Below, in pieces: positions 49,223 through 59,148 of a DNA stretch of 64,000 nucleotides. Position 1 is the stretch's first letter, and each line of letters begins with the position of its first letter. Under the pieces are notes generated by a model. The model did no database searches and had not been told where the DNA came from. It was given only the letters and a program-made list of their open reading frames with translations. The DNA is from Ochotona curzoniae. Its lineage: Eukaryota; Chordata; Mammalia; Lagomorpha; Ochotonidae. The position numbers and the translations under genes are program-made. The stretch is taken from contig NW_024467104.1 in the NCBI RefSeq assembly GCF_017591425.1, positions 930,001 to 994,000 of the forward strand, in the 5' to 3' direction.

Positions 49223-50158
49223 ATGAGAAGAAATAACACAAATGTGCCTGACTTCCTCCTTATGGGGTTGACAGATGCAGGAGAGATCCAGCTGGTCCTC
49301 TTTGTGTTATTTCTGCTTATCTACTTGATGACGATGCTGGGAAACGTAGGGATGACATTGATAATCCAGCTGGACCCGCAACTTCACACCCCCATGTATT
49401 TTTTCCTCTCTCACCTGTCATTTTTGGACCTCAGTTACTCAAATGTCATCACGCCAAAAACTTTACAGAACTTACAGACTTCTAACACTCACATTTCATT
49501 CATAGGTTGCTTCACCCAAACATACTTTTTTATCCTCTTGGCTGCTACGGAATGTTTTCTCCTTTCCTCCATGGCTGTTGATCGCTATGTCGCGATCTGC
49601 AACCCATTACACTACCCACTTATTATGTCCCCAAGAGTCTGCCATGCCCTTGTCGCTGTGTCCTACTTGATTGGTTTTATAGATTCCTCTTTCTCCGTGC
49701 TTTTCATGAGCAAACTGCACTTCTGTGACTCCAATGTCATCCGTCACTTTTTCTGTGACACATTCCCAATTCTAGCCCTGTCCTGCACTGACACACATGA
49801 GACCGAAATCATCATATTCACTTGTGCCGTTTCCACTTTAATGGTGTCCCTTATCACAATAGCTGTGTCCTATGCGTCCATCCTCTCTACTATCCTGAAA
49901 ATTAATTCCACTTCTGGAAAGAAAAAAGCTTTCTCTACCTGTGCCTCCCATCTCCTGGGAGTCACTGTATTTTATGGCACTATGATTTTTACTTATTTAA
50001 AACCGAGTAAGTCCTACTCCTTGGGAAAGGATCAAGTGGCTTCTGTTTTTTATACGATTGTGATCCCCATGCTCAATCCACTTATTTATAGTCTACGGAA
50101 CAAAGAAGTTAAGAACGCTCTTCTTCGGGTCATGCACAAGAAAGATACCTCCATGTAA
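49223..50158 (+). CDS. Olfactory receptor, class II, intact (311 aa)
   Basis: Second intact OR, a tandem paralogue of the 42-kb gene with long identical stretches in TM2, extracellular loop 2, TM6 and TM7. The 311 residues include an N-glycosylation site at N4-N-T, GN at 40-41, LHTPMY at 54-59, the TM3 cysteine C96, loop-2 cysteines at 168, 178 and 188, KAFSTCASH at 235-243 and PMLNPLIY at 282-289. The DRY region reads [10 protein letters not shown] (117-126), with Val where nearly all ORs have Tyr just before DRY. The ATG lies 19 nt after the acceptor at 49202-49203. No frameshift or internal stop is seen. Product: a G-protein-coupled odorant receptor of the plasma membrane. Ligand unknown. 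Confidence 0.95.
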   Translation: MRRNNTNVPDFLLMGLTDAGEIQLVLFVLFLLIYLMTMLGNVGMTLIIQLDPQLHTPMYFFLSHLSFLDLSYSNVITPKTLQNLQTSNTHISFIGCFTQTYFFILLAATECFLLSSMAVDRYVAICNPLHYPLIMSPRVCHALVAVSYLIGFIDSSFSVLFMSKLHFCDSNVIRHFFCDTFPILALSCTDTHETEIIIFTCAVSTLMVSLITIAVSYASILSTILKINSTSGKKKAFSTCASHLLGVTVFYGTMIFTYLKPSKSYSLGKDQVASVFYTIVIPMLNPLIYSLRNKEVKNALLRVMHKKDTSM

Positions 50159-50161
50159 TTA

Positions 50162-51179
50162 AAACAGCAATGAATTGAAGTCAAACTCATCCTCACTTGG
50201 TTCAGATTTGAGAATTTTCCTGCTTCTGAAGACAATGAAAGCCCTTGATTGACTAAGCATGGTCTGGAACATATCGAGAAGTGAGTTTACAGGTGTCCAC
50301 ATTACATTAGAAAGTTTTGAAATGTGTGTTAAATGCATATGTACACAAAAATATATGTGTGCAGACATATATAAGTGTAACTGATGTGTTAAGGAAGCCA
50401 TAGGATAAATTTTAGAGTGTTTCAATATCTGAGAGAGCTACATTTATTGCACAGTTTCAGAAGCCACCCAAGTAATACACAGCAAGGGCAAAAATCACAC
50501 GTTTTGTGCCGTTGTTTTATAATCTGTCATCCCAGGATTCAGATTCCAGCTCTTCTACATACTTAGGTTATAACCTTTCATAAGTCACAGAAAAACTGAC
50601 CCTCATTTTCCCCATATGCATGTTATGAATTTCAGTTACTGGTCCTAATAATTAACAGATAGATGTAAAATATTTAATGTGATGAAACAAATACTGGCAA
50701 TTGTCTTAGAAGTCAATGTGTGTGTGTGTGTGTTTAATAAAATTACCTTTTTCCAAAAAAATTCATTTTCACGATATTTGATTAATTTAAGATATGGCCA
50801 GTTAATAATTTTGGATTTAGGACAAAGTAAGCAGTTTATTACAATTAAGTTATAGAGAATAAATCTATGCTAATAATGAAGAAAATTTAAAAGCTGTTGA
50901 AAATGTAAAAGTAGAATATCAAAATTATTGACAGCCCTGGTTAAGTTTCTATAAATTGTTCATTGTATGTTCATTTACTATGAGGTTGTTTTATTTTGCT
51001 GTTTCAAATTTTGTAATTTATTTAACCTACATAAAGTTAGAGTGTTTTTGTTAAAGAAATGTATCTATATTACTTTTGCTTTTCAAATTTATGCTAAGGC
51101 TTATTCTAGAACTATATTTGATAAATGATTTCAATTGAATAAAAACAGGAGACTGGAATACAGAAGTTAATAATTAAAA
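50162..51179. other. 3' flank of the 49-kb OR
   Basis: AT-rich with a GT microsatellite at 50718-50733. Possible polyadenylation signals (AATAAA near 50736 and 50860) exist, but none can be singled out. Confidence 0.4.
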
Positions 51180-52130
51180 AATTTGGAGAGCCACTCTAGG
51201 TTTCAGTGGCCTGGGAGGTGTGACAACGGGACCAATCAGGAAGATGCTGTTAGCTCTGTTGACAGAGGTGCTTTCAGTTTCAAAAAGATGCTGGATCAGT
51301 GTGAGCACCAGCAGCTTGATGCTCCCAGAGGGATTGCCATGCTTCGTGTGTATGTCCAGTGCCGGGGCTTGTATTTGCTGCATAGTGACCTGAATAATGC
51401 AGGATACCTTTGGAAAAGAATGCCACCTGCTATTAAGTCTGCAAATGCTGAGCTCGGAGGCATCTGGGCAGTGGGACAGCACATCTGGAAGAAGGGTTTC
51501 CCCAGGATCTACACCACCATTGGTGCAGATCAGTGGTCAGAGGCTGTGCAGCCCACGATGGAGACTCTGTGAGAAGCCACGAGAATGCAAGGCCTGGCCT
51601 CGGTCTCCCACATGTACACCTCCCTAGCTGGCCATGACTTCAATTTTGTGTGTCTGTGTGTGCCGGAGGCTGTGAAGAGTTTGCTGGAGCAAGGATGGCA
51701 AGCTGACTCCACCACGAGGATGGTGCTGCCTGGAAGGGGCCCTAGATGTTTCTTTTAGCAAATGTATTCTCTTATCAGAGCCCGTCCCACTGCCTCTGTC
51801 ACAAACATACAGCAGCCAGCCAGACTGAGGAATCACCCTTAGGTCTTGGAGAACTAACACATCCCCAAGGTCAAGGTCCACTTGCAACATCCTGACACAA
51901 TGAGGAATGTAAACGCTTGTAAGTTGACTGGCTGGATTTAGCACCTCGGCGTTCCTTCCTGAGTGTGATCAAATACATGGATAATGTACAGTGTTCAGGC
52001 ATGCTGCCGTCATGGCAACAGTTCTCCTTTTGTGCTTGTTAGCCATGGGGTCGAGCCTGACAGTAGTAGCAGTTTTTATTTCCTAGTGACTCAAGAGTGA
52101 GCTTTTTCATATTTTTTGTTTAAATTTTAT
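51180..52130 (+). pseudogene. COPS8P: COPS8 processed pseudogene (COP9 signalosome subunit 8)
   Basis: Intronless copy of the COPS8 mRNA. A frame from about 51267 to 51572 encodes a recognisable N-terminal half, including [26 protein letters not shown] and [11 protein letters not shown] one-base deletion lies between the ancestral ATG (51244) and residue 9. A TGA at 51570-51572 replaces an Arg codon. The following ~150 bases still read as the C-terminal half ([15 protein letters not shown]), then a deletion and frameshift follow, and the ancestral stop LEN-TAA is at 51846-51857. About 250 bp of 3' UTR-like sequence follows. The parent protein is a PCI-domain subunit of the CSN deneddylase. 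This copy is not functional. The symbol is a generic pseudogene label. Confidence 0.93.
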
Positions 52131-52500
52131 TTTTTTATGGTTATGATTATGATTATTATCATTTCAAGATGCAATAGGCCATGCGATTTCCCTTAACCCC
52201 TCCACAATCCCCACCTCCCACTGAGTTCCCCTGTATTATTACTATAGTATAGTTCTTCATAACAGTCATATCTCCATCACTGTGGCCATGGACACGGCAT
52301 AAAGTCCATCATCCTATTGTAAAGTTATAGTAAAAAGTTTCATTGTGAGTCTATCGTTTTGGAATTAGAGATGCATACTGCACTGTGTCCTCACATCTGG
52401 ATATGATAGTCTCCATTACACAGTTATTATAAAGCCCCTTCTTGAAGCAAATTATGTTACTGCATGATCTATGACTCATTGAAGAATTTAATAAGAAAGT
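52110..52500 (-). repeat. LINE-1-type 3' end, inverted
   Basis: T-rich start, 'tcatttcaagatgcaatagg' and a C-rich segment. Position and composition fit the inverted L1 tails seen elsewhere here. Confidence 0.4.
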
Positions 52501-52557
52501 GTTTTGAAGAGATGAAAGTAAGCAAAAAATCAGACTCTATGATACATAGTTTCTGCT

Positions 52558-52865
52558 GATTTTTTTTCTTAAGAGTTATTTATTTTTATGGCAAAGTCTG
52601 ATATATAGAGAGGAGAGAAAGGAAGGAAGATCTCTCTGATGAGTCACTCCCCAGGTGACTGCAATGGCCAGAGCTCCGCAGATCCGAAGCCAGGAGCTCC
52701 TCCAGGTCTCCCACATGCGTGCAGGGTCCCAAGGCTTTGGGCCGTTCGCTACTGCCTTCCCAGGCCACAAGCAGTGAGCAGGATGGGAAGTGGGGCTGCC
52801 AGGATTAGAACCGGTGCCCATATATTCAAGGTAAGGACTCAGCCACTAGGCTACCACATGGGCCC
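52558..52865 (-). mobile_element. CSINE, inverted
   Basis: 'ttcttaagagttatttattt' to 'ggctaccacatgggccc'; nearly full length, with a small deletion in the head. Confidence 0.88.
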
Positions 52866-53010
52866 TCTGCGATCTTTGTTGGTGAGATGTGTCTCCTGTA
52901 GGCAACAAACAGATACATTTTTTTCTTAAATCGGATCTACTGATCTGTGACGTTTGATCAATAAGTTTAAGCCATTTACATTGATCACAAGTGAGCGTTT
53001 TGCTTCATGT
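52866..53010 (-). mobile_element. LINE-1 coding-region fragment, inverted
   Basis: 'gtgagatgtgtctcctgtag' followed about 80 bp later by 'aagccatttacattgatcac' is the familiar inverted L1 sequence. It is short and probably continuous with the tail at 52.1 kb, with the SINE inserted between. Confidence 0.6.
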
Positions 53011-54454
53011 AGAATCATGTTGCCAGCAGTTTGCTCCCTGCCCCAGCACATGTCACACTGCGTCTGCACAGCTGCTGACGCTTGGTGCAGTGGCTAGGTT
53101 GTGAGGACCGTCCTCTCAGCCAGTCCCTGGGGTGCTGAGGGCCGCGACTCCCGCTCCATGCAGAAAGCACTCACTGCTGAGACAGAAAAACAGCCAAGAG
53201 CAAATAAACCATTGCCTTAGGAACGCTGCTTGGTAACGTCATTTTTCCTTTTCTAATAGCATGAGCATGCCCCTTGCTAGCAATGGGAAGCTTGCCACGA
53301 AAATGTTGACTTGAGGCATCCATGAGAAGTACAAGCTGTCAGGCCGCCAGCAGAGACGGAAATGTGACATGTCCTGGGAGGGGCGATGCCACCCAAGCAG
53401 CCTTGCCATCGGAAGGCTTTGCAGCCTCCTGGCTGCGCCCACCTTCGGTTCAGGTTCTGCTGCTAGAGACACAGCGAACACGTCTCACTCTGGAAAGAGC
53501 CCGCCAGGCAGTGGAGGCTGTTTATGCTATCCTCGGAGGGAAGCACCCCTTAGTTCAGTCACTGTGCATTTGTTCAATAAATGTTCAATTCTTTAAAAAT
53601 ATAATTTTAAAAATTTCACTAACAACTATTAAATTGTTCAAATATTTTAAGTATATGCTATTTGTTTCTGCTCTATAATCTTATATTGAAAATCCCTTGA
53701 TGTGTTTTCATTTGAGAGTCTTTTTGCCTAGAATCTGTTTGTGGAGAATCTCATTTGTGTTTACAATTAGAAAAAGATTAGACAGAAGCAGTCGGTTTTT
53801 AACAATGTACTATGTGGCTCATTTCTCTTATGAAAGCATTATGACATCTCATCAACTTATAAGCTCTTTCCATATTCAATTGTTTTCTTAAATAAATTTT
53901 CCTTATGTTTATTTTTACTTTTAGCCAATGCCTTATTTAGTTTGTGCTGATAAAGGCGGTGAAACACATCTATAACTTTTTAAACAACTTTTCTTTGAGG
54001 TAGTGGTTTAGATGATTAAATTGATTTTTCAATTATTTTTATGCTATCTATTGGCAAAATGAAAAATTTAACTATTTTGCTTTACTGATTTCCTATTACA
54101 TGCATTTTAATGTATTTGTAACATATCTATATTTATGTAATATGTCTTTGCATACCTTAACATATAATAATCTGAGTCATGTTAAACACCAAAATGTCAC
54201 ATGATACAAATATGATAAAAATTAAAATGTGGGAAGCTGACCTGAGGCATATCATGCTCCAATTCCTTTTTATTTATCCTTTTAATTACACTTGAAATTT
54301 TTGCAATGATATATTTTTAAGCTACTTTAAAATCAAAGGCTTAATATTCCACTAAATAAAGTGTTCAACAAAGTAAAAAGTAGAAAGACTGTGTTCACCA
54401 GCATTACATCCAGGGCTACAAAGAACAACCAAATCCTAGTATGGCAATTTTGCT
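53011..54454. other. Intergenic, no gene recognised
   Basis: 53.32-53.58 kb is GC-richer, with a 118-codon frame overlapping others and an AATAAA at 53577. It could be the end of an old retrocopy, but nothing is recognised. The rest is AT-rich. Confidence 0.3.
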
Positions 54455-55185
54455 TGTATACATTAAATTTTTTAAATTTTGCTTTTGATGATGTTTACAT
54501 AGTTGATTAGGATATGAAGGGTTAAGAATTGGACAAAAATGGGTGAGATGATTGTTTCCAGTCTTTTGTTGTCTTGCTATCTGGGAGAAAGCTGGATATA
54601 TCAGCAGAAGTTGCACCCAGCCTCACAAGCACCCCGTACCCTGAGATGGGGGATGGCCACCTGATGTCATTCCAGGGTCCTGATGTGGCACAAGCTAGGA
54701 GGGTCCTGCTCAAGCGTTTTTGATAGTTCTGAATCACTGTCAGTTTTGTCGCTCCAAGCATGATGAAAACTTTCCAGGATCCACTGGCTGACATAGTCCA
54801 CCTCAGAGTCTCCATTTGCCAAGATATTCACCGTCAATGCTTGGATGGAGTAGTTGATGAATTTGCTCTGCCCTCCTGTCTCTGTTATGATACCAGGTGT
54901 CCTATGCAGGCTCCAATGGGCTGCCATATCCTCCACATGCATCTGGAGGCTGTCCACTGCTATGTCTAAGCCACTGAGGAGGCCCAGTTCTGACACATGA
55001 ACTCCAGTCAGACCATGGAACCTGCAGTTCTCCAAATGATTGGCACTCTGAGTCCAGCGATTCAGCTGGGAGAATCTCCAATGAAACCTCATCTGAGGTG
55101 ATCCTAGACCTGATTCTTCTGTGTGTTTGCTCATACAGGGTCTGGCTCATTTTGTTATTCACTTTAGTCTATGCCCAAACTGGTG
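54455..55185 (-). repeat. LINE-1-type 3' region, inverted, long copy
   Basis: Starts with 'tgatgtttacatagttgatt' (the inverted tail motif) and shares 54.72-54.85 kb with 36.47-36.57 kb. It holds a 155-codon minus-strand frame (54667-55134) of no known domain. Confidence 0.5.
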
Positions 55186-55239
55186 GTGACAGTTGCTGGG
55201 TCAATTCTGTCTCCACCCCCATCTCCTATGCAAACCAAT

Positions 55240-55479
55240 GGGTGTAGCAACTCAGCCAAATCCTGTCCACCACACACTTGGCCTTCAAGCACACCAGTGG
55301 AAGCAGGCTCTTCCACTCATCCAGATCCTTGTTAATGGCCTGAAAAGGCAGCAGGGGATGGCTCAAAGTGTCAGATTCCTGCCATTACAGGGGAGACCCA
55401 GACGAATCTTCTCTGGCTGCTGGCTTTGATTCTTTTAGTGCTGGCCATTGTAGCTATTGGGTATTGAACCAGTAACTGG

Positions 55480-55515
<36 letters not shown>

Positions 55516-55565
55516 ACTCTCTTTATAACCCCTTTCAAATGAAAATGAATGAATGCTTTAAAATC
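55240..55565 (+). mobile_element. CSINE, diverged, with CT expansion
   Basis: 'ttaatggcctgaaaaggcag', 'ggggagacccagacgaatct' and a CT microsatellite (55484-55513) in the pyrimidine-rich 3' part. Confidence 0.65.
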
Positions 55566-55979
55566 AGTAAATCAATATGTAAAGGTGTAATGCAATATGT
55601 CAAATTATCAACAGCTGTTTATGCTTCCAAATAAACTGATGGCTAGGTATCAACGGCGATATAGCTTCCTATGTGCTGATTTTAAAGGAGCTTTACACAC
55701 ATAACTGACATTGTCTGTCCTTACATGCTGACTCTCAGTGATGTACTAGAAATAAATAAATTCTCATCTCATATGATGGAGTCATCCTTCATGTGTCCAA
55801 ACAAAGCTTTTACAATTTACCGATATTCTAAAAATTGAATACACCTTGCATCTGTTCTCTCTCCATTGTTAACTGACACTGAACACCAAATCCATTTGGA
55901 GTCTACTTCATCATTCACCTTGTTACCATTCTTCCCAAGGAACTGCTCTTCAGCTTTACCAAAATATGATACAACAAAT

Positions 55980-56215
55980 GTACCCAGATTAGCTCCATCC
56001 TGCTCAACCTCACTCCCTGCCTATCTGAACTTATCCTCAATTGTTACATATTTTGATTGTAAGATATGAACTCGTGTAACTTTCTTGCTAACTTTCTCCT
56101 ACTGCCTGAATTTGAATTATTTTTTCTGTCCTTGAGACTACCTTGTCACAGGAAGTTGTGTGCTTATTTTCTGTGTAGAGGCCATCTCTTACCACCCTAG
56201 CTGTAATTTCACCTA
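55980..56215. repeat. Paralogous non-coding segment, copy 3
   Basis: Weaker match to 12.06 and 13.50 kb ('ggccatctcttaccacccta' against 'accatctcttaccatcc'). Confidence 0.3.
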
Positions 56216-56399
56216 GCTGCAATATTTTTTTTTTGCGTGTGTTTCATTGATTTTTTGGGGCTTCACATTATGGGTGTGTCATTCACACCACAGTTTCCAG
56301 CTGCTTTTCCTCAAGGTCATGGATGGTCTCTGAGCACTGTCTCAGTAAGTGTCTCAAATGCTGAATTTTACAAATCATAAAACTGGGGCAAAATAGATT

Positions 56400-56590
56400 A
56401 AATTGTATGTGGAGAACTACTCCAAATGATGACTCAACTACCAGGGTCACTGCTACCCACATAGGAGCTTAACCTGCTACAGCCCAGGGTGATGTGTGTC
56501 CCAGTACCTGAACATGCTGATGCAAGATCTCTCTGTTTCCATCATTACCACTTTGTCTTTCAATAAATACAAACAATCTTTCTTAAATGT
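56400..56590 (+). mobile_element. CSINE fragment, old
   Basis: Only the 3' part is traceable, ending 'ctttcaataaatacaaacaa'. Confidence 0.35.
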
Positions 56591-57284
56591 GTAAGGTAAG
56601 AGCAAACATTCCTTCAAGATCTGGATGAAGAAATGATGACTTTGGTGGTAATCAACACTTTTCTCTTATTCTGAGAAACACTTAAAAAAAAAAAAACATG
56701 ATGCGGCAGCTGGAGAAGGAATTTCATTATCCAGAAAACATGCTTTTCTTCTGTACCAAAAGTATCCAGAGACACCTGGCTCAATATGGAAGTGTCACTG
56801 CACCTAAACCATGGGATGTTGCTCCTTTTGAGTTGATAATGGTTGTATTTTATTTTATTTCCATTTTTATTTGAAAGAGTTACACAGAGCAGAGAGACAT
56901 GAATTTGAATGTTGTTGTTTATCTTAACAAATCTATGCTATCATGATATATCATTCTTTTGAATATAGCTTCTTTACAAATTGGTTCCACTCTTGATGAT
57001 GTCAGTGATGGAGTAAAGATGCATTACTGTGCACGTGGCTTCTCCATCACACTACTTGAAAAGTTCCTGATCAGATCCTTGCATGATGTATGCATGTATA
57101 TAATACCACATGTATCCCCCATAAACTGGTTTCCTAGTTATGTATCAATTATAAAACAATTAAGATTTTTTAAAGTACTTAAATCATTCCAGATCAAGTC
57201 ATCTGACTTTTCATTTGGTGACTTTTACTGAAAGGAAAAAAAAAACATATTTAAAATCTAACCTAACTTTATTCAGTCTTTGTA

Positions 57285-57450
57285 CTTTCTTCCTTGGAAT
57301 CATGCCAAGCATTTTTTGGGGGGAATCTGGCCTGAGAGGGTGAGCAAGTGCTGCATCAGTTAAGCAATTGCTGAGGCATCAGGTCCCTGCCACGCCAGGG
57401 AGACAAGGCACCTCCTGCTGCGTTTACATCCACTGGACATCTGCGCTGCT
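57285..57450 (+). promoter_or_regulatory. Conserved block upstream of the OR pseudogene
   Basis: Third copy, about 1.2-1.3 kb before the pseudogene ATG. It contains the 'ccttggaatcatgccaagca' core and the 'cagggagacaaggcacc' segment. Because the downstream gene is dead, this copy has had no reason to stay functional, which makes it useful for comparison. Confidence 0.35.
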
Positions 57451-57682
57451 TTTGTTGAGGCCACTTTCTGCTACCCATTTGAATAGGACACAAACAAAAC
57501 TTGAGAGCTTAGTTTACTGCTTGAGGGAAACAAAGTAAATTCACAAAATATAAGAAAAATTCATCTCAAAAAAGTATTGCAGAGCAGAAACACGCAAATC
57601 ATCAAATGGCTTTCATATTTTGTTTTTGTGTTCTTTTAAACTGATAAGTGTAGAAGAATATTTGCACCGATATTTGGTTACA

Positions 57683-58576
57683 GTAAGTACTCTCCTAAAA
57701 ATAGGTGGGGTCTAATTCAGATTAAATAAAGTTAGGACTTCACTAGAAAAATACATTATACACATAGAAAAATACATATACACGCATACATCATTTAGCT
57801 ACTACCATAATTAATGTCATGGGTTTTAAACACAAATAGACAATTTGAGAAAATCATATTCTGCAAAGTACTTAAACTGAAAACATGATTTTGGGGAACA
57901 AATTACATTGAGCAAATGGAAATGCACCCTGTAGAATATGCATGCTATGTGTGTATTATGTATAACCAAAATTAATGTTGTATTTAATTTGAAATTGCTA
58001 TGTATAACTTTAATACATCCCACTGCAGCCAACTAAACATAAACTTTATTTTAATATGCATCAATTTTATAAAATTGAAAAAATCACAATGCATCAATGT
58101 TAGCTTCAATAGGTTTCTTGTACAGGTAAAAAAATTTTTAAAAATTAAAATCATTAGCAGGAATAGAGCATTAGTGATGGAGTGTCTAGAATCATTCTAT
58201 CTCAATTGAATTGCACATTTAACAATCAATTCCTACCTGAATGAGTTAATTAGGCTGTCTGTACTCTTTTTTTCTCCAGAAAAATTTGCATTTTTACCAT
58301 ATAAACTACCAAACTATAATAGCATTATGTGGTTTAAATGAGTTAACGATATAAAATATTTCAGTAAAAACATGGAATTCTAATTCTAAATGTATTTCAT
58401 TATGCAACGCCCAAATACCATTTATAGTACACATTATTATCTGGTGAATGCATTAAATTTGAAAATAAAACTAATCTCTTTTTATTGTAAGACACCAACG
58501 TTTGACTCAAATTAAATGAATCATGCAAAACCTCCATCTGTGGGAGCAACACTACAATTCTGAAATTTTTTCTTAG
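57683..58576 (+). other. Relict 5' UTR intron of the truncated OR
   Basis: Donor GTAAGT at 57683-57688 and acceptor at 58575-58576 correspond to the sites of the two intact genes. The 22-nt spacing from acceptor to ATG is also conserved. Retention of these sites shows the pseudogene arose by DNA duplication, not retrotransposition. Confidence 0.6.
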
Positions 58577-58598
58577 GAGACTAAAGCATTTGGATACT

Positions 58599-58745
58599 AT
58601 GGGTAAAAGGATAGTGCAAACGTGCCTGACTTCATCCTTGTTTGGTTGACAGTCTGAGGAGCTGCAGCTGGTCCTCTCTGTGCTGTTTCTGCTGATCTAC
58701 CTGGGCACTGTGCTGGGGAATGTAGGCATGATGCTGATCATCCGC
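58599..58745 (+). pseudogene. Truncated olfactory receptor pseudogene (5' fragment)
   Basis: This matches the first ~150 bases of the 42-kb OR almost base for base, from ATG through the first membrane segment and the start of loop 1. A one-base deletion before the NVP motif and a two-base deletion near residue 17 break the frame. Similarity ends abruptly after the codons for Ile-Ile-Arg at 58745, and unrelated sequence follows up to the LTR at 58831. The donor (57683) and acceptor (58575-58576) of the paralogous genes are still present upstream, so this was once a full OR unit. It cannot encode a receptor. Confidence 0.9.
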
Positions 58746-58830
58746 AGTGAAACAGCTAGAAATTCTTTCTGTGATGTGTCCAAATTTCAGGAAAAGGTAC
58801 TTTTGTTGAAATTTTGTTAAAAAAAAATAA

Positions 58831-59148
58831 TGTCGGCAACACCTACATCACCATGTACCCCAAGTCCAGCAGAGGGGCTAGGATTACAAAGAAGACAATA
58901 CATACTAGGCCATTCCTGCAAAGAGAATGCCACTTTATTGAAGTCTAGCCTGCCTTTTATACTCCTCCCAGTATTTTTCCAATGTTCAAGCAGCTCCTAA
59001 GGCCCCCGGGGACATCTTGATAAAGGGGAAGCAGGAACTTGTGGTTAAGCCAGGAGCTAAATGTATCAGGCCAAGATTGCACATCCTGTTACCCCTTTGA
59101 AAAACAAGCTAGGCTGTGGAGTGAATCCTTGGGAGACCAGGCCCTGCA
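58831..59148 (-). mobile_element. Solo LTR of the same ERV family
   Basis: About 318 bp, bounded by TG...CA on either strand. It matches both provirus LTRs, with intact TATA (around 58965-58972) and AATAAA (58934-58939) on the minus strand. No PBS or polypurine tract flanks it, so it is a solo LTR, presumably from recombination between two LTRs. No clear target-site duplication was seen. It lies 85 bp downstream of the breakpoint of the truncated OR. Confidence 0.85.
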
